Positions 32,453 to 44,020 are shown, counted from the first letter of the stretch. The stretch is 64,000 nucleotides of DNA from Okapia johnstoni (GCA_024291935.2 JAGTYA010000026.1:2963501-3027500); one strand, 5' to 3'. Program-made: numbers and translations. Notes: generated by a model from the sequence alone, not told the origin.

Positions 32453-33140
32453 ACTGTCAGAAGTGAAGAATATCCCATTACATAGATGTTTACCAATTTT
32501 ATTACACTTCCTTTATTCCTGATTTTCAGTTTCTCTCTTGTATCATTTCCATTCCACTGGAAGAATCTCCTCTAGCATTCCTATTAGAGTTGGCTTGCTG
32601 GCAATGAGTTCTCTTGGTTTTTCTTCATCTGAGAATGTCTTGATTTTGCCTTTATTCCTCAGGGATATTCACTGGATATAGAGTTTGGGGTCAATGCACT
32701 TTAAAAACACTGTTCCACTTCCTCTTGACCCCCATGGTTTCTGATGAGAAATATGCAGTCTTTCAAATGACTGTTCACCTACAGGAGATGAGTCATATTT
32801 CTCTACCTGTTTGTTGCATGTTTTCTTGTTTTTTTTGTCTTCAGTAATCTGAGTATGGTGTGTCTGGGTACGAATTTCTTGAGTTAATCCAGTTGAGCTT
32901 CTCTGAGCTTCTTGAATTCGTGTTTATGTGATCCTCTCTGTCAGGCTGGATATTTCCCATTGATCTGTCTTCAAATCCCAGTTCACTGATTCTTTACTCA
33001 ATCTTCTATTTTTGAGCCTATCCAGTAACTATTTTTATTTCTGTTGTTTCCCTTGAGTGTTGGCATATTTCTAGTTCTTTGTGTGCCAACTGAGTCCAGC
33101 TTGTATCATGGAAATTTTGAATATTTTGTTATAATACTCA
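32453..33140 (-). mobile_element. L1 LINE (fragment 2)
   Basis: Continuation of the antisense L1 after the BovB insertion: 'ttcctcagggatattcactg', 'ggtttctgatgagaaatatg', 'gagtatggtgtgtctgggta'. No open frame of note. Confidence 0.8.
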
Positions 33141-33716
33141 GGGTCTTGTGTAAATCCTGTGTGAAAGGTTGATGTACCTGATTACTTGGTTGGGGTCAGG
33201 GCCCAAGTTCCAGCCAGTTTTCCATGGGTGTGATTCCAACATCAGTCTAGTTTTCAGAGCTTTGCTGTTCAGATATGCCTCATAAACACACCAACAGGGG
33301 CCAGTCTTGGAGATGGGTGAAGGATCACCTCCGAGGCTCCTCTTTAGTATCCTTTACATGCCAGTTAAGGTCCGATCCACACATCCACAACATGAAGTGA
33401 GTGCAGAAGTTCATATACCACTTTACACAATCACTCTTCTGCTCCCTCCTATCACAGTCTCCCTGACACTTTCCAATGCTCTGGGCAGCCTTCTTGGGTC
33501 CTCCAGACAAAAAACTGAGACCTTACTTCCCCTGCTTTGCCATAAACTTACTGCAAATATGTCTTCATCTGGGGGCATGTGGCAGGAGAACAGAGAGAAG
33601 GAAGCGGTGGGGATTCATCCCATGTTTTTGGAACCACAGCTCCTATGGTCAGAGAAGGTCTCCCCTCCTTCAGAGTTTTAAGTGCCCACCCACCCAGTGT
33701 CCACTGCCACTGTGCC
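33141..33716. other. Probable L1-derived or unclassified sequence
   Basis: Sequence between clear L1 and the CA-unit array. It has L1-like composition but no landmark I can name with confidence. Confidence 0.4.
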
Positions 33717-33774
33717 ACTGCAGGATTCCCTGGGGCCATCAGTGGAAGAAAATGCAGTAAAGATAAAAAGGATG

Positions 33775-33820
<46 letters not shown>

Positions 33821-33891
33821 AGCCCCAGGATCCCTTTGTCCTACTCCTGGGGCCATCAGTGGAAGAAAATGCAGTAAAGATAAAAAGGATG

Positions 33892-33935
<44 letters not shown>

Positions 33936-34022
33936 ACACACCCCAGGACTGAGCCCCAGGATCCCTTTGTCCTACTCCTGGGGCCATCAGTGGAAGAAAA
34001 TGCAGTAAAGATAAAAAGGATG

Positions 34023-34076
<54 letters not shown>

Positions 34077-34147
34077 AGCCCCAGGATCCCTTTGTCCTAC
34101 TCCTGGGGCCATCAGTGGAAGAAAATGCAGTAAAGATAAAAAGGATG

Positions 34148-34201
<54 letters not shown>

Positions 34202-34272
34202 AGCCCCAGGATCCCTTTGTCCTACTCCTGGGGCCATCAGTGGAAGAAAATGCAGTAAAGATAAAAAGGATG

Positions 34273-34322
<50 letters not shown>

Positions 34323-34393
34323 AGCCCCAGGATCCCTTTGTCCTACTCCTGGGGCCATCAGTGGAAGAAAATGCAGTAAAGATGAAAAGGATG

Positions 34394-34489
<96 letters not shown>

Positions 34490-34560
34490 AGCCCCAGGAT
34501 CCCTTTGTCCTACTCCTGGGGCCATCAGTGGAAGAAAATGCAGTAAAGATGAAAAGGATG

Positions 34561-34632
<72 letters not shown>

Positions 34633-34703
34633 AGCCCCAGGATCCCTTTGTCCTACTCCTGGGGCCATCAGTGGAAGAAAATGCAGTAAAGATGTAAAGG
34701 ATG

Positions 34704-34757
<54 letters not shown>

Positions 34758-34828
34758 AGCCCCAGGATCCCTTTGTCCTACTCCTGGGGCCATCAGTGGA
34801 AGAAAATGCAGTAAAGATAAAAAGGATG

Positions 34829-34902
<74 letters not shown>

Positions 34903-34985
34903 AGCCCCAGGATCCCTTTGTCCTACTCCTGGGGCCATCAGTGGAAGAAAATGCAGTAAAGATGAAAAGGATGGTACAGTGGAAG

Positions 34986-35030
<45 letters not shown>

Positions 35031-35062
35031 AGCCCCAGGATCCCTTTGTCCTACTTCTTGGG
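33717..35062. repeat. Compound array: 10 spacer units alternating with (CA)n
   Basis: A roughly 75-bp spacer recurs ten times. It reads 'ctgagccccaggatcccttt', then 'ggggccatcagtggaagaaa', and ends before each CA tract as 'aaaaaggatggta'. 'ggggccatcag' begins near 33732, 33849, 33980, 34104, 34230, 34350, 34518, 34670, 34786 and 34930. CA tracts range from about 40 to 93 bp. Spacer variants: gataaaaagg in units 1-5 and 9, gatgaaaagg in 6, 7 and 10, gatgtaaagg in 8. Unit 2 ends with an extra CCCCAGGACTGA-type partial copy. Valine-cysteine open frames here are artefacts. Confidence 0.97.
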
Positions 35063-35399
35063 TCAAAAGACAAAGTCTCATCTCAAAGCTCTTTTCATCT
35101 GCACTTGGTGTGCAGGCCTGGCCTTCAGGTGACCTTGGAGCCCAGCCAGCTTGTACCTGATGAAAAATAAGTGGAAACTTACAGCCTCTTTATTGGTGCT
35201 TTGAAATCTTGCCTCCTTCCCCAGTCTGCCTGCTGCTATTTTTAGTCCGCAGATAATTGCCCCAGCATCTGTCTAGGTTTATAGCTGCATTCGTTGGGGG
35301 AGACACAGGGGAGCGTGTGCTTTACTCCATCTTTCCAGGAGCTAGAACCCCTCGCTGAACTTCCGCCTGTGTGTAGTAGCATCGTCTGCAGACGGTAAC
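35063..35399. other. Unclassified sequence after the array
   Basis: Probably continues the sequence interrupted by the array, and may be L1-derived. No exon recognised. Confidence 0.4.
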
Positions 35400-35740
35400 A
35401 GTTTTACTTCTTTTCCAATTTGTATTTCTTTTTCTTCTCTGATTGCTGTGGCTAGGACTTCCAAAACTGTGTTGAATAACAGTGGCAAGAGTGGACATTC
35501 TTGTCTTGTTCCTGATGTTAGAGGAGGTACTTTCAGTTTTTCACCATTGAGAATGGTGTTTGCTGTGGGTTTGTTGTTTGTGGCCTTTTCCTATATTGAC
35601 ATAGGTTCCCTTTATGCCCACTTTCTGGAGAGTTTTTATCATATGATCTTACATTGTACATTTGTTTCTTTCATCAACTTTTAGAAGTTTATGTCCATTA
35701 TTTCTTTTTTTTCCATTTTTTACCAAGGTGTAATTAATGT
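35400..35740 (-). mobile_element. L1 LINE ORF2 fragment
   Basis: Antisense L1 ORF2: 'ctctgattgctgtggctagg', 'tcttgtcttgttcctgatgt', 'ctttctggagagtttttatc'. In an intact L1 this piece borders the piece found at 30640, so the two are out of order. Confidence 0.85.
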
Positions 35741-35897
35741 ATATTGTTTTGTTTAGTTGCTAAGTTGTGTCTGACTCTCTGCAGCCCCGTGACATGCAGC
35801 CCACTGGTCTTCCCTGTCCTTCACTGTCTCCCAGAGTTTGCTCAGACTCCTGTCCACTGAGTCAGGAATGCTACTCAGCCGTCTCACCCTCTGTTCC
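35741..35897 (-). mobile_element. BovB 3' fragment
   Basis: Reverse complement of the BovB 3' end: 'gtttagttgctaagttgtgt' to 'cagccgtctcaccctctgtt'. Confidence 0.88.
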
Positions 35898-35898
35898 T

Positions 35899-36082
35899 CA
35901 GGGGCTTCCCTAGTGGCTCAGTGGTAAAGAATCCGCATGCAATGCAGGACATGCAGGTTTGCTTCCTGGATTGCAAAGGTCCCCTGGAGAAGGCAATGGC
36001 AATCCACTCCAGTATTTTTGCCTGCGAAACCCCATGGACAGAGGAGCCCGGTGGACATGACTTGGTGACTAAACAGCAATAA
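35899..36082 (+). mobile_element. Bov-tA SINE
   Basis: Head 'ggggcttccctagtggctca', monomer, and end 'ggtgactaaacagcaataa'. The segment between the agcccggtgg and acatgactt words is deleted. It abuts the preceding BovB fragment. Confidence 0.92.
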
Positions 36083-36498
36083 TTGAGATATAACGCTATG
36101 TTGGTTTCAGGTAGACGATGTTTCAATATTTACGGATGTTGCAAAGTGATCACCACAGTAACTCTAAAGCTATTATAACATATGGCACCACACATAGTGG
36201 CAAAATTCTTTATCTTTTGGTGAGGACATTATTTCTTGATTTATTTTTTTTGCCTCATTCTCTGGAACTCTGTTTACCCAATTATTATACATCTTTTTAT
36301 GCTGTCCTTTGAAACCCTGATTCTCTCTTCATGTTTTTCAATCTTTTTTTTTCTCTCTTCTTCATATCAGATAAGTTCTACTGACTTATCTCCAGCTTCA
36401 CTCACTCTATCATCTCCGTTCTACTGTCTAAGCTCTCCATTAAGTTTTTTCCAGATTTTGTGTTTCTAAGTTTAAAATTTTCCATTTCATTCCTTTTA
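36083..36498 (-). mobile_element. L1 LINE fragment
   Basis: 'tgttggtttcaggtagacga' and 'gcaaagtgatcaccacagta' match the reverse complement of the L1 3' end. Later AT-rich sequence is L1-like but less certain. Confidence 0.7.
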
Positions 36499-36580
36499 AT
36501 GAGAATACAATTAAATGAGAATTTGTGAGAATTGTTGAGAATTAATTGAGAATAATTATGAGAATTAATGAGAATTACCA
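36499..36580. repeat. Degenerate TGAGAAT-type tandem repeat
   Basis: About eight irregular copies of tgagaatt/aatgagaa directly precede the 5' end of the BovB copy. Confidence 0.85.
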
Positions 36581-37965
36581 TTTCCAGCAAATCTGGAAAA
36601 CTCAGCAGTGGCCACAGGACTTGAAAAGGTCAGTTTTCATTCCAGTCCCAAAGAAAGGCAATGCCAAAGAATGCTCGAACTACTGCACAATTGCACTCGT
36701 CTCACACGCAGGCAAAGTAATGCTTAAAATTCTCCAAGCCAGTCTTCAGGAATACGTGAACTGTGAACTTCCAGATGTTCAAGCTGGTTTGAGATAAGGC
36801 AGAGGAACCAGAGATCAAATTGCCAATATCTGCTGGGTCATTAAAAAAGCAGGAGAGTACCAGAAAAACATCTATTTCTGCTTTATTGACTATGCCAAAG
36901 CCTTGGACTGTGTGGATCACAACAAACTGTGGAAAATTCTGGAAGAGATGGGAATACCAAACCACCTGACCTGCCTCCTGAGAAATCTGTATGCAGGTCA
37001 GGAAGCAACAGAACTGGACATGAAACAACAGACTGGTGCCAAATTGGGAATGGAGTACCTCAAGGCTGTATATTGTCACCCTACTCGTTTAACTTATATG
37101 CAGAGTACATTATGCGAAATACCCGGCTGGAGGAAGCACAAGCTGGAATCAAGATTGCTGGGAGAAATATCAATAACCTCAGATATGCAGATGACACACA
37201 CCCTTATGGCAGAAAGTGAAGAAGAATTAAAGAGCCTCTTGATGAAAGTGAAAGAGGAGAGTGAGAAAGTTGGCTTAAAGCTCAACGTTCAGAAAACTAA
37301 GATCATGGCATCCGGTCCCATCACTTCATGGTAGATAGATGGGAAAACAGTGGAAACAGTGGCTGACTTTATTTTTCTGGGCTCCAAAATCACTGCAGAT
37401 GGTGATTGCAGCCATGAAATTAAAAGACGCTTACTCCTTGGAAGGAAAGTTATGACCAACCTAGACAGTATATTAAAAAGCAGAGACATTACTTTGACAA
37501 CAAAGATCTGTCTAGTCAAGGCTATGGTTTTTCCAGTGGTCACGTATGGATGTGGGAATTGGACTATAAAGAAAGCTGAACACCAAAGAATTCATGCCTT
37601 TGAACTGTGGTGTTGGAGAAGACTCTTGAGAGTCCCTTGGACTGTAAGAAGATCTAACAAGTCCACCCTAAAGGAGATCAGTCCTGAATGTTCATTGGAA
37701 GGACTGATGTTGAAGCTGAAACTCCATTACTTTGGCCACCTGATGTGAAGAGCTGACTCGTTAGAAAAGACCTTGATGCTGGGAAGGATTGGGGGCAGGA
37801 GGAGAAAGGGATGACAGAGGATGAGATGGTTGGATGGCATCACCGACTCGATGGACATGGGTTTGGGTGGACTCCGGGAGTTGGTGATGGACAGAGAGGC
37901 CTGGCGTGCTGCGGTTCGTGGGGTTGCAAAGAGTTGGACACGACTGAGCGACTGAACTGAACTGA
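36581..37965 (+). mobile_element. BovB LINE, 5'-truncated, with broken reverse transcriptase
   Basis: 1.4 kb of sense BovB covering the C-terminal part of the RTE-clade reverse transcriptase and the 3' end, closing with (actga)n-type repeats. Translation shows RT landmarks VPKKGNAKECSNY (36630s), DYAKALDCVDHNKLW (36880s) and the catalytic YADDT (about 37185). They fall in different frames, with an in-frame stop near 36795 and a frameshift just after YADDT, so the copy cannot encode a working protein. Flanking direct repeats 'atgagaattacca' (36568-36580) and 'atgagaataccaa' (from 37966) differ by a one-base indel. Confidence 0.95.
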
Positions 37966-37979
37966 ATGAGAATACCAAC

Positions 37980-38680
37980 TACATCTCCCTTGCCTCAGGG
38001 AAATAGTTATAACAATAACATTAAAGTTATTGTCTACCAATTCCAGCATCTGCATCATCTCAAGATTGGTGTCTGTTGGTTGTCTTTTCCCTTGAGTGCG
38101 GGTCCTATTTTTCTGGAGATTGTTGTTTGCTCGACATTGTATGATGTTGTGTAGACTCTGGGCTCTGTTATATTTGTCTGAGGAATCTTTATACTTTAGT
38201 TGACAGTTACTCAAGCTACTTAAGCTGCATCTCATCATCAGTGGGTCTTAGTTCAGTGATTTACTCTTTTGCTGAACTTATCTGAGTCTGACACGGACAC
38301 TTGTGATTCAAGGTCAGGCTGAAACTTCTGCAGACACACCCAGGATTAGGGATGCCTTTCCTCTGGCTTTCTCCCTTCCAGGACTCTCTCCTCTCTCTCT
38401 CCAGTACCAGTTACACCTGCCTGAGCTTCCCCCCAGTTCCTCCAGACAGGAAGATGGACGGCTTTCTATTAGCCTTTTACCTGCCTGTGCCGCCCACCTT
38501 TGTGTCTGCAGCGTGCCCCACAAAATGGAAACTTGCCCCTGTCCCAATCTGTCATTTTTTTTCTACAGAATCTCTGGGTTGTTGTTGTAGGATCAGAGGA
38601 GGGGCAGGTATTTCTGTTGTGCAGGGTCATGACTGTGACCAGTGAGAGGGTCGTTCTGTAGCCGTTTCACACCACTGTGC
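37980..38680 (-). mobile_element. Possible L1 5' region
   Basis: AT-rich and LINE-like: 'attgtatgatgttgtgtaga' and 'ctctgggctctgttatattt' resemble an old L1 5' end read antisense. Family call is tentative. Confidence 0.45.
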
Positions 38681-39310
38681 TGAGAGCAGAGCTCTCCTGT
38701 GCTGGGGTTTCATCTGGAACTTTACCAAGAACCTTTTTCCACTTCAGTGCTGACAGCAGCAGGGCTGGTGGGACGGGAGTCACCTGCTTATTCTGCATTT
38801 GTGGCTTTCACATTCGTGGTGACTCTATATATAGGTATAAGCACTTCATATTGAAATGCAGATAATTTCACTGTGAACTACTTCCTTGTTCTAGTTCGCC
38901 TGCTTATTACAGTCGGAAGGTGTTGTACTGGGATTAGGGATATGGGAAAGGTGCATTGTCTGTGAATTTCACTTCCGGAGAGTACAAGGGTAGCACCAGT
39001 TTCTAAAGGTGGTCTTTAAGGTCTGAGAAGATTAGGGACTGACGCATCCAATGCTGTGCAGCAGCCCCCTGAGCACTAACCCTCTCTGATTCTGGACTCT
39101 GTCTTCCTGCCCCCGGACCAGCAGTCTCTGTGGGCAGCACTAGAGATTAGCACAGTTTCCACCCATCGCTATGGGGAACAGAAAGGGAACGGCCGGTTTT
39201 TCTGGTGAATGAATGCTTGCTGTTGAGTTATTCACCCTTGTCCAAAAGACCCTGTGCTCCAAGGAATCCATCCGTGGGGCATGTGCTTCACCAGTAATTT
39301 GAGGAAGCAC
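38681..39310. other. Intron, no recognised feature
   Basis: No exon or named repeat seen. Confidence 0.45.
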
Positions 39311-39324
39311 AGTGCCTCGTGGGG

Positions 39325-39553
39325 GCTTCCCAGGTGGTGCTAGTGGTAAAGAACCCGCCTGCCAGTTCAGGAGACATAAGAGACGCAGGTTCAATCCCTG
39401 GATCGGGAAGATTCCCTGGAGGAGGGCATGGCAACCCACTCCAGTATTCTTGCCTGGAGAATCCCAGGACAGAGGAGCCTGGTGGGCTACAGTCCATGGG
39501 GTTGCAAAGAGTCGGACACGACTGAAGTGACTTAGCAGCAGTAGCAGCAGCAG
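39325..39553 (+). mobile_element. Bov-tA SINE with perfect 14-bp TSD
   Basis: Near-consensus copy ending in an (AGC)n tail. The target-site duplication 'agtgcctcgtgggg' is identical at 39311-39324 and 39554-39567, pointing to a relatively recent insertion. Confidence 0.96.
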
Positions 39554-39567
39554 CAGTGCCTCGTGGG

Positions 39568-39734
39568 GACTTAATCTGGGTGAAGCCACCCCCGTGGGGC
39601 TGTTACGTTGCAGCTCTGTGCATGGCTGCGTCTGCTGGTGGGTGTCCTGGGAGGAGCTTGGGAAGGTCGTGTGGGGCGGTGGGTGGGGTACCTGCTGGGC
39701 GCCAGAGCCTAGGATGCTTCCTTTTGCCGATATC
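39568..39734. other. Unique intron
   Basis: No recognised feature. Confidence 0.45.
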
Positions 39735-39850
39735 TGTGTCATCTTGGCCAAATTACTGAACCTCTTTGGCTTTCCTGACTGTTGAATGGATTGGTGGGCA
39801 AGGTGGTCTTCAAGCTACTTTCATCTCTCAGGATGTACATGCTTTTTTGT
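39735..39850 (+). mobile_element. MIR SINE fragment
   Basis: 'catcttggccaaattactga' + acctctttgg matches the core of MIR in sense orientation. Confidence 0.65.
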
Positions 39851-40732
39851 CTCCTGCCCTTCTTTCTTCCTAACATCCTTAGTACTTTCTGTGTCAGGCA
39901 TGGTTCTGGGCTACAGAGAATCAGGCATGCGTACCTATGGGTGATGAAGGTGGAGGTTTGTGGATGGGAGACAGGTAGGCATTCTCTGACATGTACTCTG
40001 AGGGTCCCTGTTGGGATGGCCAGGCATGGACGGAGTGAGGGGTCTGGGCAGTCCAAGAGCGGGGTTGGGGAGGCCCTTCCAGAAGGAGAAAACCCAGGGC
40101 TGAAGGGTGCCCGGGTACAAGGCACGGCTCCAGCGTCATGCCCAGCTGCTGCCAGGGTCTGGCTGCTCCTTCCCGGTTGCCCTCAGAGCAGCCCAGAGGC
40201 GGCACAGACCCCCGGGGCAGCTGTAGCACACGTCTGTCGGGCACATCCTGGGCAGGCATGCCAGCTGCTCTCCTGAGACTCTACAGAGCCCTGTCCTCAG
40301 CCCCGCACGCAGGCATGATACACCCATTTCACAGGCTGAGCGTTGTCCGAATAATCAACTGTCCAAGTAGTCCCTGAGGATGAGCGTCAGATCACGTGCA
40401 GCACAGACCAGGGGACCCGGAGGATGACCAGCTGCCTGGAGAGCCAGGTCTCATTTCAGTGGACAGAGCAGTCCTTCCCCTGCGGGGCTTCCCTCCTGTG
40501 GTCCCAGGCAGCCAGAGCGGGAAGCTGTAGGCACCAGGGTTCCCTGTCACAGCCCAGCAGGCCCTCAGCAGAGCTGGGGGCTCGGCCCGCAGACCCCCAG
40601 CCAGGGTTCTGGGAGCTGTCTACCCCAGCAGCGTTCAGAGGCTGGCACCGGAAATGGGGCTCTTCGGGGGGCTGCCCTGGAACTCCTCTCAGTGCCGAGC
40701 AGCAGGGGCGACAGTTCGTGGGTATCTGTATG
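39851..40732. other. Unique intron
   Basis: No recognised exon or repeat. Confidence 0.5.
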
Positions 40733-40835
40733 TGTGCATGTGGCTGCATTGTGCTTGTGAGTGTACGTGGGTGTGTTGAATGCAGATGAGTGTGTGGGTG
40801 TGTGGGTGTGTGTGCTTGAGTGCACACACGTGTGA
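40733..40835. repeat. Imperfect (TG)n-rich tract
   Basis: Interrupted tg/tgtgggtg repeats ending in cacacacgtgtg. Confidence 0.85.
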
Positions 40836-41849
40836 CTGGGTCTGTCCTCCCTCCTGGCACTGCCCCCCCTGGTTTATCACACCCCTCGGAGGTCACCCCC
40901 TCAGTCCCTGGAAGCCCTGTCTGTGATTCTGCCCTCTGACCTGCACTGACCCTGCCCTCTGACCCTACACTGGTCCAGGCTCGGTGTGGGTGCCTCCTCT
41001 CCTCCTGTGACTTCTGGCTGGCAGAATGGGCGTGTGGACCCCCAGTCTGGTCAGCAGGGAGGCTGAGCAGGACAGATCAGCACACACATGTTCTGCTCTT
41101 CAAAGACTTGTGTTTTCCATGAATGTGCCCGCAGCTTCCACACTTAAGAGCTTTTGTAAACACTGCAAGATTGTAGCCAGGAGAGAGGAAGGCAGTGACC
41201 CCTTGCTTGAAAGCTAAGGCGTAGCAAGTGGAGATGTGAGGCTCCCTTTCTAACCTGAATTGTCTTCAGAAGGGCCGGGTGTGCTTGAACACCCAAGGTT
41301 GCCGGTGAGAGAAGGCCCGCCCAGGCCACATGGGGGAGGGAGGGAACCAGGCGGCTCACAGGAATGTAGGGAGAGGTGGCGGGCATCCTGACCCACCGCC
41401 TGCCCCCAGCCCATCACAGAGGGAGCCTCTCTCCCTGGGAGGCTGGGCAGGGGTGCGTCCGATGGATGTTTCAGGAAGATATCTCTGCGGGCGGGGTGGA
41501 GCAGGGCTTGTGGGCCTCGGGGGTCCACAGAGACTCTGGGGGCATTGCTCGAGTCCTGTTGCAAAGCTGAGAAGGAAATCTGGTGGAGACAGACATTTTA
41601 GAGTGGGAATCCACAGGGTTTGGGGGCGGGAGGCCCCTGGGAAATCTGGGCAGAGCTGGCCGGGACCTTAGTGTCCCCCGGGAGGAGGGAGATGGTGGAA
41701 GAATATGCCGTCCCCCTCCAGGGCTCCCCACCTCTCCTGCCGTCTGCCCGTGGGGTGTCCCGTAGCGATTTGATTGTAGCACCTGCTTGTCCCAGACAGT
41801 CAGCATTGATGAATCAAGTGCCGGCTGTGAGCGTGCCTTGTATGTACGA
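40836..41849. other. Unique GC-rich intron
   Basis: No recognised feature in about 1 kb. Confidence 0.5.
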
Positions 41850-42068
41850 GTAACAAAGTGGCAAAGGCTGCTGTAACAATTCGCCACAGACCAGGGGCTT
41901 CCACAGCAGGCTCTCATCGTCTGAAGACTGGGAAGTCCAAGGTCAAGGTGCCAGCCGTTGGTTTTGGGAAGAGCCCTCTGGCTGCTCTGCAGACGGCCAC
42001 TCTCGCTGTGTCCTCACGTGGAGAAGAGGCCGCTTGCTCGTGCCTCTCAGAAGGACACTAATCCCTTT
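41850..42068 (-). mobile_element. MaLR LTR (MST-like), fragment 1
   Basis: 'aaaggctgctgtaacaattc', 'gactgggaagtccaaggtca' and 'ctcgctgtgtcctcacgtgg' read as the reverse complement of an MST-type LTR. Interrupted by a BovA monomer. Confidence 0.85.
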
Positions 42069-42195
42069 GTTGGAGAAGGAAATGGCGACCCACTCCAGTA
42101 TCCTCGCCTGGAAAATCACCTGGACGGAGGACCTGGTGGGCAGTGCCCCACGGGGTCGCAAAGAGTCGGACACGACTGAGCGGCTGACACACAGT
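42069..42195 (+). mobile_element. BovA monomer nested in the LTR
   Basis: A single BovA unit: 'ggagaaggaaatggcgaccc' to 'agagtcggacacgactgagc', without a tRNA head. Confidence 0.92.
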
Positions 42196-42280
42196 CCCTT
42201 CACAGGGGGCGCTGCCTTCCTGGCCTCATCGCTTCCCAGAGGCTCTGCCTCCAAATCCCACTGCTCAGGAGGGTGGGCTT
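42196..42280 (-). mobile_element. MaLR LTR, possible fragment 2
   Basis: 'cttcctggcctcatcgcttc' resembles the next LTR segment but is too diverged for certainty. Confidence 0.4.
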
Positions 42281-43888
42281 TCAGCAGATGAACAGGGGTC
42301 CCCTCCACCTCCACTGTGTAGTCCCGTCTCAGGAAGCATGTTTCCCTGGCCTTGTGCAGTTAGCAGCTGCTGGGAGTGCTCCCCCACTCCGCAAGCCCAC
42401 CCCAGCCCTTCATACCTGTGTTTTGGGGTGCCCACCCTCCCAGCTGCACATGGCTTCTGGGTCTTTCCTTCCTTCCTCTCCCAGGTCCGTATCCCTTTCG
42501 GATCTGATCAGCTCTCCAGCCATGAGTGCCCCTCCAGATAAAACGTGTGTCTGAAGTTCCTGGAGAGTCCCAGGTGCCAGGAGTCCAGGCTAAGACCTGT
42601 CCAGGCATGCAGACTGCAGCCAAGTCATTCAAGGCACGAATTTTCCACCTACAGCCCGTGGCAAGAGTTCTTTTGGTTTCTCTTATCAGTGCTGCCCACA
42701 CCTGTGCAGGCAGACCTCAGAATGCACAGCTATCCTCCCAACCGCCCCCTAGACGCAGAGCGTGGCCCAGAGCCAAGCGCCCTCCCCTCTCCTCCTTATC
42801 TCTGCTGGCCAGGGGGGTGGCCGCAGCCTCTCGGCTGAAACAGATTAGGGCTCGCGTTGCTTCTCCTGGGCCTGCCTGTCTGTCATCCAGGAGTTCTTTG
42901 TGGTGGGGTGACAAAACCAGCTAGTGGAGTGTGGTTTCTGAAGCTGGGATCCCAGGCCCCCTTCCTACTTGGTCTGGGGTGGTTTCTAGTAAGAGGAAGG
43001 AAATCTGCCCAGAATGGGGCCCGACCTGGACGGGGAAGCAATGTTCCTCCCATAGGAATAGTTCCCCGAGCTTTGCACAGCGGCTTGAGGGATGGGGGGG
43101 GGGGTGGGGAACACCTTGGCCTTCTTCATTCAGCCCAGCAGGCTCCTGGACAGCCATGACTGCCCAGACAGGGTGACAGCTGACCTGGGCTCTGAAGGGT
43201 GAGCAGGAGATGGCCAGGAGGAGCGGTTCTCTGTGTTGCGGGGAGAACTGCCAGCTGTCTGTGTCCCTGGCCCCTGAGGCCCCCAGGGCTGTGTGGCCTG
43301 GAAACAGGGCAGTGGTCTCCAGCACGCGAAGACTGCCAGAACGTGCAGCTGCCACGCTGGCTGGTTGACGGAGCAGCAGGTAACATTGGATCATGCAAGA
43401 TGGGCTGCATTATCCTGTCCTATGAAGGAAATGGGGACTGAGAGGTCCAGCCCCTCAGCAGGGACAGCACGGGAGCCAGGGAGGGGATCTGGGACTCTGG
43501 GCACCGAGTCTGTCCTCGAGACTGTCCAGAGTCCATTACCACAAGGACTGACTCCCGGGGGACCAGCAGGGGGAGTAGAAGGAGCCCTGGATGTCCAGCA
43601 GGCATCCGGGCCTTGGTCTCCGTTTGCCGGTTCTCCCGGGGAAAGCAGAAAGGACTTTGATGACCGTTTGGTGAGATAACGGAAGCAGCATGCCCAGCAC
43701 ATACTAGGTGTCCTGTCAGTTTCCTTCCTTCTCGAGGGGGTGAGCATCTGCTGCTTGTTAGGATGAGGAGTGGGATGCAGCCAGGCAGGGGCCCGCCGAG
43801 GGGGTGGGGCGGGCCCAGAGACCCCTACCAGCTGGGAGCGATGAGTAGGCACCCCATCTTAGAAAGGAACTGGGTTTAGAGGTAGGGG
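42281..43888. other. Unique intron with (G)11 run
   Basis: 1.6 kb without exon or named repeat. A G homopolymer with flanking G-rich sequence lies at 43094-43110. Confidence 0.5.
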
Positions 43889-44020
43889 AGAGATGTCCCT
43901 GGTGGTCCAGTGGTTATGACTCTGCGCTTCCAATGCAGGGGTGGGGAGTGACTTCGATCCCTGGTCGGAGAACTAAGATCCTCACATGCCACACAGTCAA
44001 AAGATAAATAATTTTTTTTA
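43889..44020 (+). mobile_element. CHR-type SINE
   Basis: Head 'atgtccctggtggtccagtg', B-box-like cttcgatccc, 'ggtcggagaactaagatcct' and a T/A-rich tail. Confidence 0.93.

Noticed and set aside
33717..35062. CRISPR array (regular repeats with spacers)
   Set aside because: The alternating parts are a conserved spacer and (CA)n of variable length, not short repeats with unique spacers; the genome is mammalian and no cas gene is present.
33548..35073. Valine-cysteine or threonine-histidine repeat proteins
   Set aside because: Direct translations of (CA)n tracts in both strands.
36581..37965. Functional reverse transcriptase gene
   Set aside because: In-frame stop and frameshifts; a 5'-truncated BovB copy.
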